NCBI RefSeq assembly: GCF_014695575.1
Contig: NZ_JACJOO010000058.1
Location: 1 to 64,000 of the forward strand
Source: Leptolyngbya sp. FACHB-8
Lineage (GTDB): Bacteria; Cyanobacteriota; Cyanobacteriia; Elainellales; Elainellaceae
Length of the DNA: 64,000 nucleotides
Reading direction: 5' to 3'
The notes below the pieces were generated by a model, which made no database searches, was not told the DNA's origin, and was given only the letters and a program-made list of their open reading frames with translations. Numbering within the stretch: position 1 is the stretch's first letter; every line of letters begins with the position of its first letter. Shown piece by piece: positions 24,757-34,175 of the stretch. The position numbers were made by a program, and so were the translations under genes.

Positions 24757-27654
24757 GTGACAGCCACAGGAAGCTACAAAGACTCGGTTAATCTTCCCAA
24801 GACCCAGTTCGATATGCGGGCCAATGCCACCAAGCGCGAACCAGAAATTCAGCAGTTTTGGAAAGATAACCAGATTTACCAGCAGCTTTCTGAAAACAAT
24901 CCTGGTGATCTGTTCATTCTCCACGACGGCCCTCCCTACGCAAACGGGGCGCTGCACATGGGCCACGCCATGAACAAGATCCTGAAGGACATCATTAATA
25001 AATATCAGTTGCTGCAAGGGCGCAAGGTTCGCTACGTGCCGGGATGGGATTGCCACGGGCTGCCCATCGAACTAAAGGTGCTCCAGGCAATGAAGCCCGA
25101 GGAGCGCAAGGCTCTAACGCCGCTGGAGTTACGGAAGCGGGCAAAAGCCTATGCGTATGAGCAGGTCGATTTGCAGCGCGAAGGCTTCAAGCGTTATGGC
25201 GTTTGGGGTGATTGGGATAACCCTTACATGACCTTGAAGCCCGAATATGAGGCGGCACAGATTGGTGTGTTTGGGCAGATGTACCTGAAAGGCTATATCT
25301 ATCGCGGTCTCAAACCTGTGTACTGGAGCCCCAGTTCCCAAACAGCCCTCGCGGAGGCGGAGCTGGAATATCCTGACGGGCACACCTCTCGCAGTATCTA
25401 TGTAGCTTTCCCCATGGTTAGCCTGTCGGAATCGGCAGCGGCTCTCCAGCCTTATCTCGAAAATTTGGGTATTGCTATCTGGACGACGACCCCCTGGACG
25501 ATCCCTGCGAACCAGGCGGTGGCGCTCAACGGCGCTCTGACCTATGCAGTGGTGGAAGTCGCAGGTCATGAGCAAGATACTGTTGATGCCGAGTGGCACT
25601 GCCGCTATCTGATCGTAGCCAAGGATTTGGTGGAGCAACTCTCGAAAACCCTGGGCAAAGAACTGACAGTGAAAACTGAACTGCCCGGAAAAGCCTTGGA
25701 ATATTCCACCTACCTGCATCCCTTGTTTGAGCGGGAAAGCCCAGTGGTTGTTGGCGGTGACTACATCACTACTGAATCCGGTACAGGCCTGGTGCATACG
25801 GCTCCAGGCCATGGTATGGATGACTTCATCGTGGGCCAAAGGTACGGCTTGCCCGTTCTGTCGCCTGTGGATGATTACGGCAACTTCACGGCTGAAGCGG
25901 GGCCATTTGCTGGGCTGAACGTGCTGAAGGATGCCAACGAAGCGATCATCGCAGCCCTGACTGAGAAGAAAGCGCTGCTGAAGGAAGAAACCTATGCCCA
26001 CCGCTATCCCTATGACTGGCGGACAAAGAAACCTGTCATTTATCGAGCTACGGAGCAGTGGTTTGCCTCGGTAGAAGGGTTCCGGGAGGAAGCGCTGAAG
26101 GCGATTCAGGAGGTGCGCTGGATTCCCGAAACAGGCGAGAACCGGATTACGGCAATGGTGTCGGAGCGGGCAGACTGGTGTATCTCCCGACAGCGGAGTT
26201 GGGGGGTTCCCATCCCAGTGTTCTACGACATCGAGACGAACGAGCCGTTTTTGAATGAGGAAATTATCAACCACGTCCAAGCCATTTTTGCGGAGAAGAG
26301 TTCTGATGCCTGGTGGGAACTGTCAGTTGCGGAACTACTGCCGGAAGCCTACCGGAAGGATGCCGATCGCTACCGCCGGGGTACCGACACCATGGACGTA
26401 TGGTTCGACTCGGGTTCCTCCTGGGCTTCTGTCGCGAAGGCCCGGAATGAATTGAAATATCCGGTGGAAATGTACCTGGAAGGGTCTGACCAGCACCGGG
26501 GTTGGTTCCAATCTAGTTTGCTCACTAGCGTGGCTGTCAGTGGACATGCGCCCTACCGTCAGGTGCTGACCCATGGCTTTGCTCTGGATGAGCAGGGCCG
26601 CAAAATGAGCAAGTCTCTGGGGAACGTAGTTGATCCCCAAGTCATCATTAACGGTGGTAAAAATCAGCAGCAGGAACCCGCCTACGGGGCTGATGTGCTG
26701 CGGTTATGGGTATCGTCTGTAGACTATTCTTCTGACGTGCCCATCGGTAAAAATATCCTTAAGCAACTGTCGGATGTGTATCGCAAGATCCGTAACACGG
26801 CACGGTTCTTGCTGGGTAACTTGCACGACTTTGATCCGGCAACTCAAGCGGTGCCCTACGACCAGTTGCCTGAGTTGGATCGGTATATGCTGCACCGGAT
26901 CACAGAAGTGTTTGGGCAGATTACCGATGCTTTTGAGTCTTACCAGTTCTTCCAGTTCTTCCAGACGGTGCAGAACTTCTGTGTGGTAGACCTGTCCAAC
27001 TTTTATTTGGATATTGCCAAGGATCGGCTCTACATCAGTGCTTCTGATTCGGTACGGCGGCGCAGTTGTCAGACTGTCCTTGCCGTAGCGTTGGAGAACC
27101 TGGCAAAGGCGATCGCCCCCGTGCTCTCCCACCTAGCCGAAGACATCTGGCAGTATCTTCCCTACAAAACCCCCTACGAATCGGTATTTGCAGCGGGTTG
27201 GGTGAAGGTGGAGGAAAGCTGGAAACAGCCCACTCTGGCTCAAACTTGGGAGAAACTCCGCGTCGTGCGGGATGAGGTCAATAAAGTCATGGAAAAGGCT
27301 CGGATCGATAAGGCGATCGGCGCATCCCTAGAAGCCAAAGTGCTGCTCTACGTAGCCGACGAAGCCCTGCGCCAGCAAATGCAAGCCCTCAACCCCGATA
27401 GCAGCCTGACCGGCAACGGTGTGGATGAACTGCGTTACTTGCTCATTTCCTCCCAGGTCGAACTGCTGGATACTCCCAATACCCTGGCGGAGCACAAGTA
27501 CAGCGCCCAGACTGATGCTCTGGGGATCGCGGTCGTGGATGCTGACGGAGAGAAGTGCGATCGCTGCTGGAACTACTCCACCCATGTGGGAGACTCTCCC
27601 GAACATCCCATCATCTGTGAGCGTTGTGTAGCAGCTCTCATGGGGCGCTTCTAG
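24757..27654 (+). CDS. ileS: Isoleucyl-tRNA synthetase
   Basis: 965 residues, class Ia. The start is GTG at 24757 (no ATG fits). HIGH motif HMGH at 67-70 within [18 protein letters not shown] near residue 617 ([11 protein letters not shown]), CP1 editing domain with TTPWTIPAN and [12 protein letters not shown], and a C-terminal zinc-binding pair (CDRCW near 932 and CERC) are all present. That makes it a complete bacterial-type IleRS. It charges tRNA-Ile and edits valine. No T-box leader is visible upstream, as expected for cyanobacteria. A hairpin follows 17 bp after the stop. Confidence 0.97.
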   Translation: MTATGSYKDSVNLPKTQFDMRANATKREPEIQQFWKDNQIYQQLSENNPGDLFILHDGPPYANGALHMGHAMNKILKDIINKYQLLQGRKVRYVPGWDCHGLPIELKVLQAMKPEERKALTPLELRKRAKAYAYEQVDLQREGFKRYGVWGDWDNPYMTLKPEYEAAQIGVFGQMYLKGYIYRGLKPVYWSPSSQTALAEAELEYPDGHTSRSIYVAFPMVSLSESAAALQPYLENLGIAIWTTTPWTIPANQAVALNGALTYAVVEVAGHEQDTVDAEWHCRYLIVAKDLVEQLSKTLGKELTVKTELPGKALEYSTYLHPLFERESPVVVGGDYITTESGTGLVHTAPGHGMDDFIVGQRYGLPVLSPVDDYGNFTAEAGPFAGLNVLKDANEAIIAALTEKKALLKEETYAHRYPYDWRTKKPVIYRATEQWFASVEGFREEALKAIQEVRWIPETGENRITAMVSERADWCISRQRSWGVPIPVFYDIETNEPFLNEEIINHVQAIFAEKSSDAWWELSVAELLPEAYRKDADRYRRGTDTMDVWFDSGSSWASVAKARNELKYPVEMYLEGSDQHRGWFQSSLLTSVAVSGHAPYRQVLTHGFALDEQGRKMSKSLGNVVDPQVIINGGKNQQQEPAYGADVLRLWVSSVDYSSDVPIGKNILKQLSDVYRKIRNTARFLLGNLHDFDPATQAVPYDQLPELDRYMLHRITEVFGQITDAFESYQFFQFFQTVQNFCVVDLSNFYLDIAKDRLYISASDSVRRRSCQTVLAVALENLAKAIAPVLSHLAEDIWQYLPYKTPYESVFAAGWVKVEESWKQPTLAQTWEKLRVVRDEVNKVMEKARIDKAIGASLEAKVLLYVADEALRQQMQALNPDSSLTGNGVDELRYLLISSQVELLDTPNTLAEHKYSAQTDALGIAVVDADGEKCDRCWNYSTHVGDSPEHPIICERCVAALMGRF

Positions 27655-27670
27655 GAAGCCTGAAATAGCC

Positions 27671-27720
27671 ATGAAATTTCCCTCAGCCCACCTCTAAGGT
27701 GCGTTGAGGGGAATTTTCAT
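27671..27720 (+). terminator. Hairpin after ileS
   Basis: ATGAAATTTCCCTCA and TGAGGGGAATTTTCAT pair with one bulge around an inner CCT/AGG stem, 17 bp after the ileS stop. Confidence 0.6.
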
Positions 27721-28041
27721 GCTTAAAGGCTGCAACACCCATGAACGCGAGCACGAATTTTCACAATCCCATTTCACCCAGTTTTTACGACCTCATATCA
27801 AATCGGGTTAAACCCCCTGATGTGCAGTAGTGGAATGAGTTGCGTCGCATCACCACATATCGGAGGTTTTAACCAGAACTCAGGTTTGTTGAATATGGTT
27901 AGGCTAGAAATGCAATCGATGACATTTTTCTGGTATTAACAGATATACCCTCAGGTAGATTTTTCCTCTAAATGCTCCGTCTGCTGGCATAGTAGACGGG
28001 GATGTAGAACCGATGTGCGATCGCCCCTCTCCCCTCAGCTT
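27721..28041. other. Gap before the carbamoyltransferase gene
   Basis: No convincing gene. A partial inverted repeat (CGGGTTAAACCCCC and CGGAGGTTTTAACC) and the sequence GAACTCAGGTTTG, close to a family B end, suggest a decayed palindromic element. The promoter for the carbamoyltransferase cassette should lie here. Confidence 0.4.
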
Positions 28042-29907
28042 ATGAAAATCCTTGGTCTCTCTGCCTATTACCACGACAGTGCGGCTGCGCTGGTTATCGA
28101 CGGTCAGATCATTGCAGCTGCTCAGGAAGAAAGATTTTCTCGCAAAAAGCACGATGCTCGCTTTCCCAGCAACGCCATCCGTTACTGTCTGTTTGAGCGC
28201 AATCTGACCCTTCGCGATCTCGACTACATCGTCTTCTACGACAAACCCCTGCTCAAATTTGAGCGATTGCTGGAAACTTACATTGCTCTGGCTCCCCGAG
28301 GCTACCGCTCCTTCACGGCCGCGATGCCTGTATGGATTAAGGAGAAGCTATTTCTCAAGACGACTCTGAAGCGGGAACTCGCTTCTCTGGGAGAAGTAAA
28401 GCCCCAGCAAGTGCCCAAGTTATTGTTTACTGAGCATCACCAGGCCCATGCAGCCGGAGCCTTCTTCCCCAGTCCCTTCCAGAAGGCGGCTGTGCTGTGT
28501 CTGGATGGTGTGGGAGAGTGGGCCACCACCTCTGTTTGGAAGGGGTTGGATCATCAACTGATTCCCCAATGGCAGATCGACTTTCCCCATTCTCTGGGGC
28601 TGCTCTACTCGGCGTTCACCTACTTCACTGGATTCAAGGTCAACTCCGGTGAGTACAAGCTGATGGGGCTGGCTCCCTACGGCGAACCCAAGTATACCCA
28701 GTTAATTTACGACCATCTGCTGGATCTGAAAGACGACGGTACCTATCGCCTCAATCTGGATTACTTCAACTTTGCCACCGGCCTGACTATGACCAACGAG
28801 CGGTTTAGCCGTTTGTTTGGTCGTCCTCCTCGCTCTCCAGAGAGTGACTTGACTCAGCAGGATATGGACATTGCGGCCTCCATCCAGCAGGTAACCGAGG
28901 AGGTCGTGCTACGGCTGGCAAGAACTGTCAAGCAGGAGGTCGATAGCGAGTATCTCTGTCTTTCTGGCGGGGTGGCATTGAACTGTGTTGCCAATGGTCG
29001 CATCCTGCGGGAGTGCGGTTTTAAGGATTTGTGGATTCAGCCCGCAGCTGGTGATGCCGGAAGTGCCCTGGGAGCGGCTCTATCGGTGTGGCATGAGTAT
29101 CTGGGGAACCAGCGGGTAGCGGAGGGCGATCGCATGGCTGGAGCTTATCTCGGCCCTCGCTTTTCCCATCAAGATGTGAAGGCTTATCTGGAGGCGGTGG
29201 GTGCTGTATACGATACCCTACCGGATGAACAGCTTTTTCTCAAACTGGCAGAAATTTTGGAGGATGGCCAGGTCGTCGGTTGGTTTCAGGGACGGATGGA
29301 ATTTGGGCCACGGGCGTTGGGGAATCGCTCCATCATCGGCGATCCCCGCAACCGCAACATGCAGTCCACTATGAACCTCAAAATCAAGTATCGGGAATCC
29401 TTCCGGCCCTTTGCTCCATCGGTGCTGGCGGAACGGGTCTCCGATTACTTCGAGATGGAGGGGCGCAGTCCTTATATGCTTCTGGTGGCCCCAGTTCGGG
29501 CAGAACAACGGCATCCGATGACGCCAGAGCAACAGGCCTTATTTGGCATCGAAAAGTTACGAGTGCCCCGCTCCGAGATTCCGTCCGTGACCCATGTAGA
29601 CTATTCAGCCCGCATCCAAACCGTTCATGCCGACACCAATCCGCGCTACCATGCACTGATCCGTGCCTTTGAGCAACGTACGGGATGCGGCCTGGTGGTC
29701 AATACTAGCTTCAATGTGCGGGGGGAACCGATTGTCTGCACCCCGGGCGAAGCCTACCACTGTTTCATGAACACTGAAATGGACTATCTGGTGCTTGAAA
29801 ACTGTTTACTCAGCAAGCGCGAGCAACCTGAATGGCAGGGGGCTGAATCGCCAGAGTCACGGCAGCAGCAGCGCGCCCGCTATCTGCAAACCTTCGAGTT
29901 AGATTAG
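28042..29907 (+). CDS. NodU/TobZ-type O-carbamoyltransferase (SxtI-like)
   Basis: 621 residues from the ATG at 28042 (MKILGLSAYYHDSAAALV, the usual start of the family); an upstream in-frame start adds nine unlikely residues. The YrdC-independent carbamoyltransferase domain has LFTEHHQAHAAGAFF with paired metal-binding His, GEYKLMGLAPYG and SGGVALNCVANG. The C-terminal Carbam_trans_C domain has GRMEFGPRALGNRSI and VNTSFNVRGEPIV. It transfers a carbamoyl group from carbamoyl phosphate to a hydroxyl. It is followed at 4-bp spacing by an SxtJ homologue and then SxtK- and SGNH-type genes, the order sxtI-J-K-L of saxitoxin clusters. No other saxitoxin genes are present, so the acceptor is probably a glycan or cell-envelope metabolite. 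Confidence 0.93.
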   Translation: MKILGLSAYYHDSAAALVIDGQIIAAAQEERFSRKKHDARFPSNAIRYCLFERNLTLRDLDYIVFYDKPLLKFERLLETYIALAPRGYRSFTAAMPVWIKEKLFLKTTLKRELASLGEVKPQQVPKLLFTEHHQAHAAGAFFPSPFQKAAVLCLDGVGEWATTSVWKGLDHQLIPQWQIDFPHSLGLLYSAFTYFTGFKVNSGEYKLMGLAPYGEPKYTQLIYDHLLDLKDDGTYRLNLDYFNFATGLTMTNERFSRLFGRPPRSPESDLTQQDMDIAASIQQVTEEVVLRLARTVKQEVDSEYLCLSGGVALNCVANGRILRECGFKDLWIQPAAGDAGSALGAALSVWHEYLGNQRVAEGDRMAGAYLGPRFSHQDVKAYLEAVGAVYDTLPDEQLFLKLAEILEDGQVVGWFQGRMEFGPRALGNRSIIGDPRNRNMQSTMNLKIKYRESFRPFAPSVLAERVSDYFEMEGRSPYMLLVAPVRAEQRHPMTPEQQALFGIEKLRVPRSEIPSVTHVDYSARIQTVHADTNPRYHALIRAFEQRTGCGLVVNTSFNVRGEPIVCTPGEAYHCFMNTEMDYLVLENCLLSKREQPEWQGAESPESRQQQRARYLQTFELD

Positions 29908-29911
29908 AGCC

Positions 29912-30322
29912 ATGATCTTTGAGCCAATTCCCTATCCTACCCGTGCGGTGTTACGCGAGTTTGGCCTGGTCTTTGGCCTGATGGTGATTGGGTTGTTAGG
30001 GGTCGTCATTCCCCTACTACGAGGCAGTGGGCTCGTCCTGTGGCCCCTGGTTCTGGGGTCTGTGTCTATATTCTGTGGCTTGGTCTGTCCACAAATTTTG
30101 CGGTCTTTTTACTATGGCTGGATGCGCTTTGGTCAGGCTTTCGCCTGGATTAACAATGCGATCGTCTTGAGCCTGGTTTATTACGCCGTTGTGACGCCTA
30201 TGGGGGTGGTGATGCGATCGCTTCTCCAATATGACCCTTTGCACCAGCGTCGAAGTGTACAATCCACCTTTCGCAAAACCAGCACTCAACGTTCTCGCTC
30301 ATCAATGGAGAAACCATTCTAA
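29912..30322 (+). CDS. SxtJ-family membrane protein
   Basis: 136 residues with three hydrophobic helices (FGLVFGLMVIGLLGVVIPL; GLVLWPLVLGSVSIFCGLV; WINNAIVLSLVYYAVVTPMG). The segment YYGWMRFGQAFAWINNAIVL...YYAVVTPMGVVMR is the SxtJ signature. The tail (HQRRSVQSTFRKTS) is basic. SxtJ proteins accompany NodU-type carbamoyltransferases in many bacteria, and their role is unknown; membrane anchoring of the enzyme is a reasonable guess. Start 4 bp after the carbamoyltransferase stop and 2 bp before the next gene: one operon. Confidence 0.88.
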   Translation: MIFEPIPYPTRAVLREFGLVFGLMVIGLLGVVIPLLRGSGLVLWPLVLGSVSIFCGLVCPQILRSFYYGWMRFGQAFAWINNAIVLSLVYYAVVTPMGVVMRSLLQYDPLHQRRSVQSTFRKTSTQRSRSSMEKPF

Positions 30323-30324
30323 CT

Positions 30325-30495
30325 ATGGGATTTTTAATAGAGATTACGGAGTTTTTGGCAGACCTCTGGCAGTTCTTGAAAGAACGCCAAAAATATTGGT
30401 TGGCTCCCCTGATCTTCACCCTAATTCTTATTGGGTTAGTGATTGTGTTTACTCAAGGAAGTGCGATCGCCCCCTTCATCTATGCCATCTTCTAA
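30325..30495 (+). CDS. DUF5989 (SxtK-like) 56-residue membrane protein
   Basis: ATG at 30325, TAA at 30493-30495: MGFLIEITEFLADLWQFLKE then RQKYWLAPLIFTLILIGLVI and a short polar-hydrophobic end. One transmembrane helix follows an amphipathic FLADLWQFLKERQKYW segment, the hallmark of DUF5989/SxtK proteins that always sit next to SxtJ and a carbamoyltransferase. The gene starts 2 bp after the SxtJ stop. It is short enough to be missed by standard gene finders. Function is unknown. Confidence 0.88.
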   Translation: MGFLIEITEFLADLWQFLKERQKYWLAPLIFTLILIGLVIVFTQGSAIAPFIYAIF

Positions 30496-30520
30496 ACACC
30501 CTGAAAAGTCTCGTTAAGGG

Positions 30521-30555
30521 TTACTTTTGCGTGGGCTTTAGGCACGCAAAAGTAA
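30521..30555. repeat. Perfect 13-bp-arm hairpin after the SxtK-like gene
   Basis: TTACTTTTGCGTG and its complement around GGCTTTAGG. A second, weaker inverted pair (GCATAGCGTC and GATGCTATGC) follows to about 30605, giving a twin-hairpin plan like families A and B. It may separate the SGNH gene from the upstream operon. Confidence 0.5.
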
Positions 30556-30687
30556 TATCTTGCATAGCGTCTAAAGGGCTCGAAAAGCTAGCCCGATGCT
30601 ATGCTCATTAAAATCACTCCTCAAGCTTTTGATGTTTCTAAGGTTGTTGAAAAAGCTGTTTTTCTGAGCCTTATACGGGGCTTGCGT

Positions 30688-30729
30688 ATTGATGTTGGGT
30701 GTAATGTGCTTTGTACATCCAACGTCAAT
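30688..30729. repeat. Hairpin upstream of the SGNH hydrolase gene
   Basis: ATTGATGTTGGGTGTA and TACATCCAACGTCAAT pair at 14 of 16 positions around ATGTGCTTTG. It lies 108 bp before the start. Confidence 0.5.
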
Positions 30730-30836
30730 GCTTTAGATTGGCGAGCCTACCTATGCCCTGTTATAGTCAAAAAATAGTGCTGGTAACCAGCCTTAAAATA
30801 TAATCTGGGTTCCTATTTATTGTTAGTGTTCTATCC

Positions 30837-32036
30837 ATGAAATCCCCGCTTCTGAAGCTAATTCTAATTAACCTGGGCGTTACCGCTGGCCTCCTGTTTA
30901 CTCTCAATTTTCTGGCGAACCTCGTGCAATTAGTAGGTGCTCAGGTGATTGATATTATGGGCTGGGAAGGGGGCGTGGAGGAGGTGGTTGAGGACCAGAA
31001 CCTGGCAGAACTTCCTAACTATCAGGGAAGGCGAGATGAGATGTATCGTCACTTTCGTGAAACCCTGCGAATTCCTGTTGTATACGAACCATCCGTCGGC
31101 TGGACGCGAGAGCCGTTTGAGGGAAAAACGATCACCATTGATGCTCAGGGCAATCGGGTGCACCAACCCCTGCCTGCTTCTGCTCAAACCTCTAAACCCA
31201 AGGTTTATATTTTTGGAGGCTCAACGGTCTGGGGAACCGGAGCAACAGATAATGAAACTCTCCCAGCCTTTTATCAGAAATTCTCTGATTTGCCTACAGT
31301 CAATAAGGGGGAAACGGGATACATTAGTCGGCAATCTTTGGCATCTTTTGTAAACCTTTTGTCTACTAAAGAACCCATGGATGCTGTCATTTTTTATGAG
31401 GGCGTTAACGATGTGCAATATAGCTGTCGCGCTGAGTTGAAAGTTAACGAGCATGGGCGAACGGCTGTTTTTAGAAGTCGTCTACGCCAGAAGAAAAGTA
31501 GCCGCTCTGAAGCTGAAGATTTCAAAGACTATCTCAACGCATTATTTTTGGGTGGAATTCAAGATTTAGGAGTCGACATCGTCGATTCGATTAATGATGC
31601 TCGACCGACTAAACGGAAAGATGATTCGATGATCTGTGACAATGACCCGGAGCGTGCTCGGCAGGTCGCAGAAACCTTGCTGTCAAACTGGGAAATTGCC
31701 CACGCTCTGGCCCAAACTCGCGGAATCCAGTTTCTGGCTGTGCTGCAACCCGTCGCTTACATGGGCCAGCCTAAGTTAGATCACATTAATGATGACCTGG
31801 ATGATCAATTTGGCAAGCAATATCAAGCGGTTTATCCCATTTTGCAGCAGTTGATTCGAGAACGAAATTACGATTGGATTGTGGATTATACGGATTTATT
31901 ATCGCGGGACGAGTATATCTATATCGATTTCTGTCATGTGTCACCCAATGGCAACGAAATTCTCGCACGCCGTCTAGTTCAAGACACGCGATCGCGCTGG
32001 ATGAGGAATGAAGCAGCCCCATCTGGTCGATCGTAA
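30837..32036 (+). CDS. Membrane-anchored SGNH/GDSL hydrolase (SxtL position)
   Basis: 399 residues. An N-terminal transmembrane helix (LKLILINLGVTAGLLFTLNFLANLV) is followed by a linker and an SGNH domain. Block I is GGSTVWG with the Ser nucleophile, block III is EGVND, and block V is DFCHVSPNG with the Asp-x-x-His pair. This is a complete catalytic set. The domain should face the periplasm. It occupies the same place as sxtL, a GDSL lipase, relative to sxtI-J-K. Such carbamoyltransferase-linked hydrolases may trim or transfer acyl or carbamoyl groups on glycans; the substrate is not known. The 340-bp spacing suggests its own promoter. Confidence 0.85.
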   Translation: MKSPLLKLILINLGVTAGLLFTLNFLANLVQLVGAQVIDIMGWEGGVEEVVEDQNLAELPNYQGRRDEMYRHFRETLRIPVVYEPSVGWTREPFEGKTITIDAQGNRVHQPLPASAQTSKPKVYIFGGSTVWGTGATDNETLPAFYQKFSDLPTVNKGETGYISRQSLASFVNLLSTKEPMDAVIFYEGVNDVQYSCRAELKVNEHGRTAVFRSRLRQKKSSRSEAEDFKDYLNALFLGGIQDLGVDIVDSINDARPTKRKDDSMICDNDPERARQVAETLLSNWEIAHALAQTRGIQFLAVLQPVAYMGQPKLDHINDDLDDQFGKQYQAVYPILQQLIRERNYDWIVDYTDLLSRDEYIYIDFCHVSPNGNEILARRLVQDTRSRWMRNEAAPSGRS

Positions 32037-32092
32037 CGTATCGCAGTAATCTGTATAGCAGTTTGCTTGTCTACAGGATTTGAGGTTCTGCC

Positions 32093-32446
32093 ATGCGACA
32101 AATTAATTTTGTGGTCATTTTTGTGATCTGCCTGGCCCTGGTGTTGTTTGGTATTGAAAACACGGCATCCTCGACGATCCATGTTGTGCCTGGAGTTGAG
32201 CTGTCGGCTCCGCTGTCGGTCGAATTGCTGATCGCAGCGGGTATTGGAGCAGTTCTGGCTTGGATCTTTAGCGTCTGGACCGGGCTGACTGCACGTCTGG
32301 CCGTTCAACCTCAGGTATCCCAGCGGGATGTTCGCATTCAAGAGCTGGAACAGGATGTCGAGCGCTACAAAGTCGAGCTGGAGGAGCAGCAACGTCTGCT
32401 GCCCGCGTCAAAACCCCAGGATGTTGAGGTTACTGAGGTGGTGTAA
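32093..32446 (+). CDS. LapA-domain (DUF1049) membrane protein
   Basis: 117 residues with two transmembrane helices (FVVIFVICLALVLFGIENT and ELLIAAGIGAVLAWIFSVWTG) separated by a short loop, then a coiled-coil tail (RIQELEQDVERYKVELEEQQ). This is the LapA/DUF1049 layout, in which the tail faces the cytoplasm; in proteobacteria the family (YciS) works in LPS assembly. The role in cyanobacteria is unknown. It is 56 bp after the SGNH gene and may share its transcript. Confidence 0.82.
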   Translation: MRQINFVVIFVICLALVLFGIENTASSTIHVVPGVELSAPLSVELLIAAGIGAVLAWIFSVWTGLTARLAVQPQVSQRDVRIQELEQDVERYKVELEEQQRLLPASKPQDVEVTEVV

Positions 32447-32455
32447 AAATACCCT

Positions 32456-32493
32456 GTGATTTTGGATGGAATGAGCGCTCCATCCAAAATCAC
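32456..32493 (+). terminator. Perfect 15-bp-arm hairpin after the LapA-domain gene
   Basis: GTGATTTTGGATGGA and its complement around an 8-base loop, 9 bp after the stop. Confidence 0.6.
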
Positions 32494-32557
32494 CTCCCAT
32501 CGTTTTTCTGAAACCACTAATTTTGTGCCGTGCCGCGACTCAAAAATCAGTAGACCT

Positions 32558-32607
32558 CCTGCATGAATCCGTTTTTGAGACATACGTTGCATAACGATTC
32601 ATGCAGG
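32558..32607. repeat. Imperfect palindrome
   Basis: CCTGCATGAATC and GATTCATGCAGG (12 bp perfect) with a 26-base loop; outer TCAAAAATCA and TGATTTGA extend the symmetry. Confidence 0.5.
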
Positions 32608-32658
32608 CGATCTCATGATTTGAGAAAAACTGTTCGAACTAATGTTTTATGAATCACA

Positions 32659-32766
32659 ATGGAGATTGACCCGCTGAACTACTGGAGTCTTTGGGTACCG
32701 CTGGGACTGCTGGGATTGATTCTGGCGATGGCTGTTTACTTTGTTCGGATTGACAGTCGACGGTGA
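32659..32766 (+). CDS. Possible 35-residue single-helix membrane protein
   Basis: ATG at 32659, TGA at 32764-32766: MEIDPLNYWSLWVPLGLLGL followed by ILAMAVYFVRIDSRR. It has one clean transmembrane helix with a short acidic N-terminus and basic end, typical of small thylakoid subunits. I cannot match it to a named PetX, PsbX or NdhX subunit. The ribosome binding site is poor. It lies 92 bp upstream of scpA. It could be real, but the evidence is only composition and topology. Confidence 0.4.
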   Translation: MEIDPLNYWSLWVPLGLLGLILAMAVYFVRIDSRR

Positions 32767-32858
32767 GAAAGTGTTGGAAGCGTTTATTTTTCAAATGCCC
32801 AGACAAGAATGGGTGTGAAAAATGAAGCCCTTTCAGGAGTATTCAACAGCAGGTAGCT

Positions 32859-33716
32859 ATGGCGCTTTCCCTGGCACAAAATGCGATCGCCCTCCTGATT
32901 GACCTGGCCGAGCAGGGAGACATCGACCCCTGGGATGTAAAGGTGATTGAGGTAATCGATCGCTTTCTCAGCCAGCTAAAGCCTTACCAGAACCCCGGTG
33001 GTAGTCGTGCTGCCTATGAAGCCGACCTATCAGAATCGGGACAAGCTTTTCTCTATGCCTCCATGCTGGTGCTGCTGAAAGCGGATAGCCTGGCTCGCCA
33101 GGAAGCCAAACAGGGCGAGGAAGAAAACACCGAACAGTTAGAAGACTTCCTGGGGGATGGTGCCCTGGCAGAGGCTCCGCTGCCCCTCAGCCTGGAGCGA
33201 CAGATTCGCCGTCGGGCAACAGCTCGACCTCAGCAAAACCGTCGGGTAACACTGCAAGAGCTAATTGCCCAACTAGAGGTGATGGCGACGACGGTAGCCG
33301 AACATACCCCCCGGATTAAAACCCGCCGTCCCCGGCCCCAATCTCGCAACCAGGCCGTCCGCACGATCGCCCAACTGGCCCACCAGGAAAACCTTTCGGA
33401 AATTGCGGCTGCCCTGGAGCGCTTCCTTCAAGCCGAGTGGGACGAAATTTGCCAGGGAGAGGACTGGATGGAGTTTGAGAGCCTGCTGGGGCTCTGGGTG
33501 GAATCAGATTTGGCCAAAGAGATTCAACAAACGTCGGCTCATCATAGTGCTCAGAGCGATCGCGTCGCTGTCTTCTGGGCACTTCTCTTTCTCTCCGCCC
33601 AATCTAAGGTAGAACTGGGCCAGGACGAATTTTACAAAGACCTGCGGGTACGCAGCCTGGAAAATCTACCTGCCGATGCCTTGACCAATCCACCCTCCTT
33701 TGTCCTGCCAGATTGA
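32859..33716 (+). CDS. scpA: Segregation and condensation protein A
   Basis: 285 residues. The opening LAQNAIALLIDLAEQGDIDPWDVKVIEVIDRFL and FLYASMLVLLKADSLARQEA are the ScpA kleisin N-terminal pattern. The C-terminal winged-helix region includes VAVFWALLFLSAQSKVELGQDEFYKDL. It bridges SMC heads in chromosome condensation. Cyanobacterial ScpA has a long basic linker (RRRATARPQQNRRVTLQEL...RIKTRRPRPQSRN) as here. Its stop (33714-33716) lies 3 bp before family B copy B3. No scpB is adjacent. Confidence 0.9.
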   Translation: MALSLAQNAIALLIDLAEQGDIDPWDVKVIEVIDRFLSQLKPYQNPGGSRAAYEADLSESGQAFLYASMLVLLKADSLARQEAKQGEEENTEQLEDFLGDGALAEAPLPLSLERQIRRRATARPQQNRRVTLQELIAQLEVMATTVAEHTPRIKTRRPRPQSRNQAVRTIAQLAHQENLSEIAAALERFLQAEWDEICQGEDWMEFESLLGLWVESDLAKEIQQTSAHHSAQSDRVAVFWALLFLSAQSKVELGQDEFYKDLRVRSLENLPADALTNPPSFVLPD

Positions 33717-33719
33717 TGT

Positions 33720-33843
33720 AACGTCAGTTCGGGATAAGCCAAACCGCCTATTATTGCGTGCGCGTCGCGCACGCAATAATAGGCATTTTCGAGTGCCGCG
33801 CGAAGCGCGGCACTCGAAAATGCCCTTAACCCGAATTGAGGTT
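33720..33843 (+). repeat. Family B twin-hairpin element, copy B3 (124 bp)
   Basis: Ends AACGTCAGTTCGGGATAAGC and, inverted, AACCTCAATTCGGGTTAAGG. The first hairpin is GCCTATTATTGCGTG with exact complement, different from the other copies but in the same place. The second has GCGAAGC at its tip (33800-33806). It begins 3 bp after scpA. Flanking bases show no clear duplication. Confidence 0.75.
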
Positions 33844-33874
33844 AACGTAACCTGAGGAGCATGTTTTAAACCTG

Positions 33875-33927
33875 TGAATGAGTGTGGTGAAAGGGGCGCT
33901 TCGAGGCCCTTTCACCACACCCATTCA
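33875..33927. repeat. Palindrome after B3
   Basis: TGAATGAGTGTGGTGAAAGG and its near complement around CGCTTCGAGG. The inverted outer right part GTGCTCTAGAC carries CTAG, as in family C. It lies 250 bp before the CugP-like gene. Confidence 0.55.
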
Positions 33928-34175
33928 TACGTCTAGAGCACTACCGAATGGGAATGGCTGGTTGTCGAATATCCGGTTGGGGGTTAGGCTGTGTTGGAAA
34001 TTGGCCCAATGGCATCTACCCTTAAGTTATCTTCACGACAATCCCGGTAATCTTGAGGCGACCTTGAGAGTTTGACCAAGGATTGTTCGGTGTAGAACCA
34101 TAACCCGATACAGTGTGACACACTGTTACAGGTTATTCTGATCATCGAAACGCTACCCAGGGGTAGAGCACCGCT

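Noticed and set aside
25129-26280. 383-residue frame antisense to ileS
   Set aside because: It is inside the catalytic and editing domains of IleS on the other strand, with no recognisable domain.
28042-32036. Saxitoxin biosynthesis cluster
   Set aside because: Only sxtI/J/K/L-like genes are present. The polyketide-like sxtA, amidinotransferase sxtG and tailoring genes are absent, and the same four-gene cassette occurs in many non-toxic bacteria.
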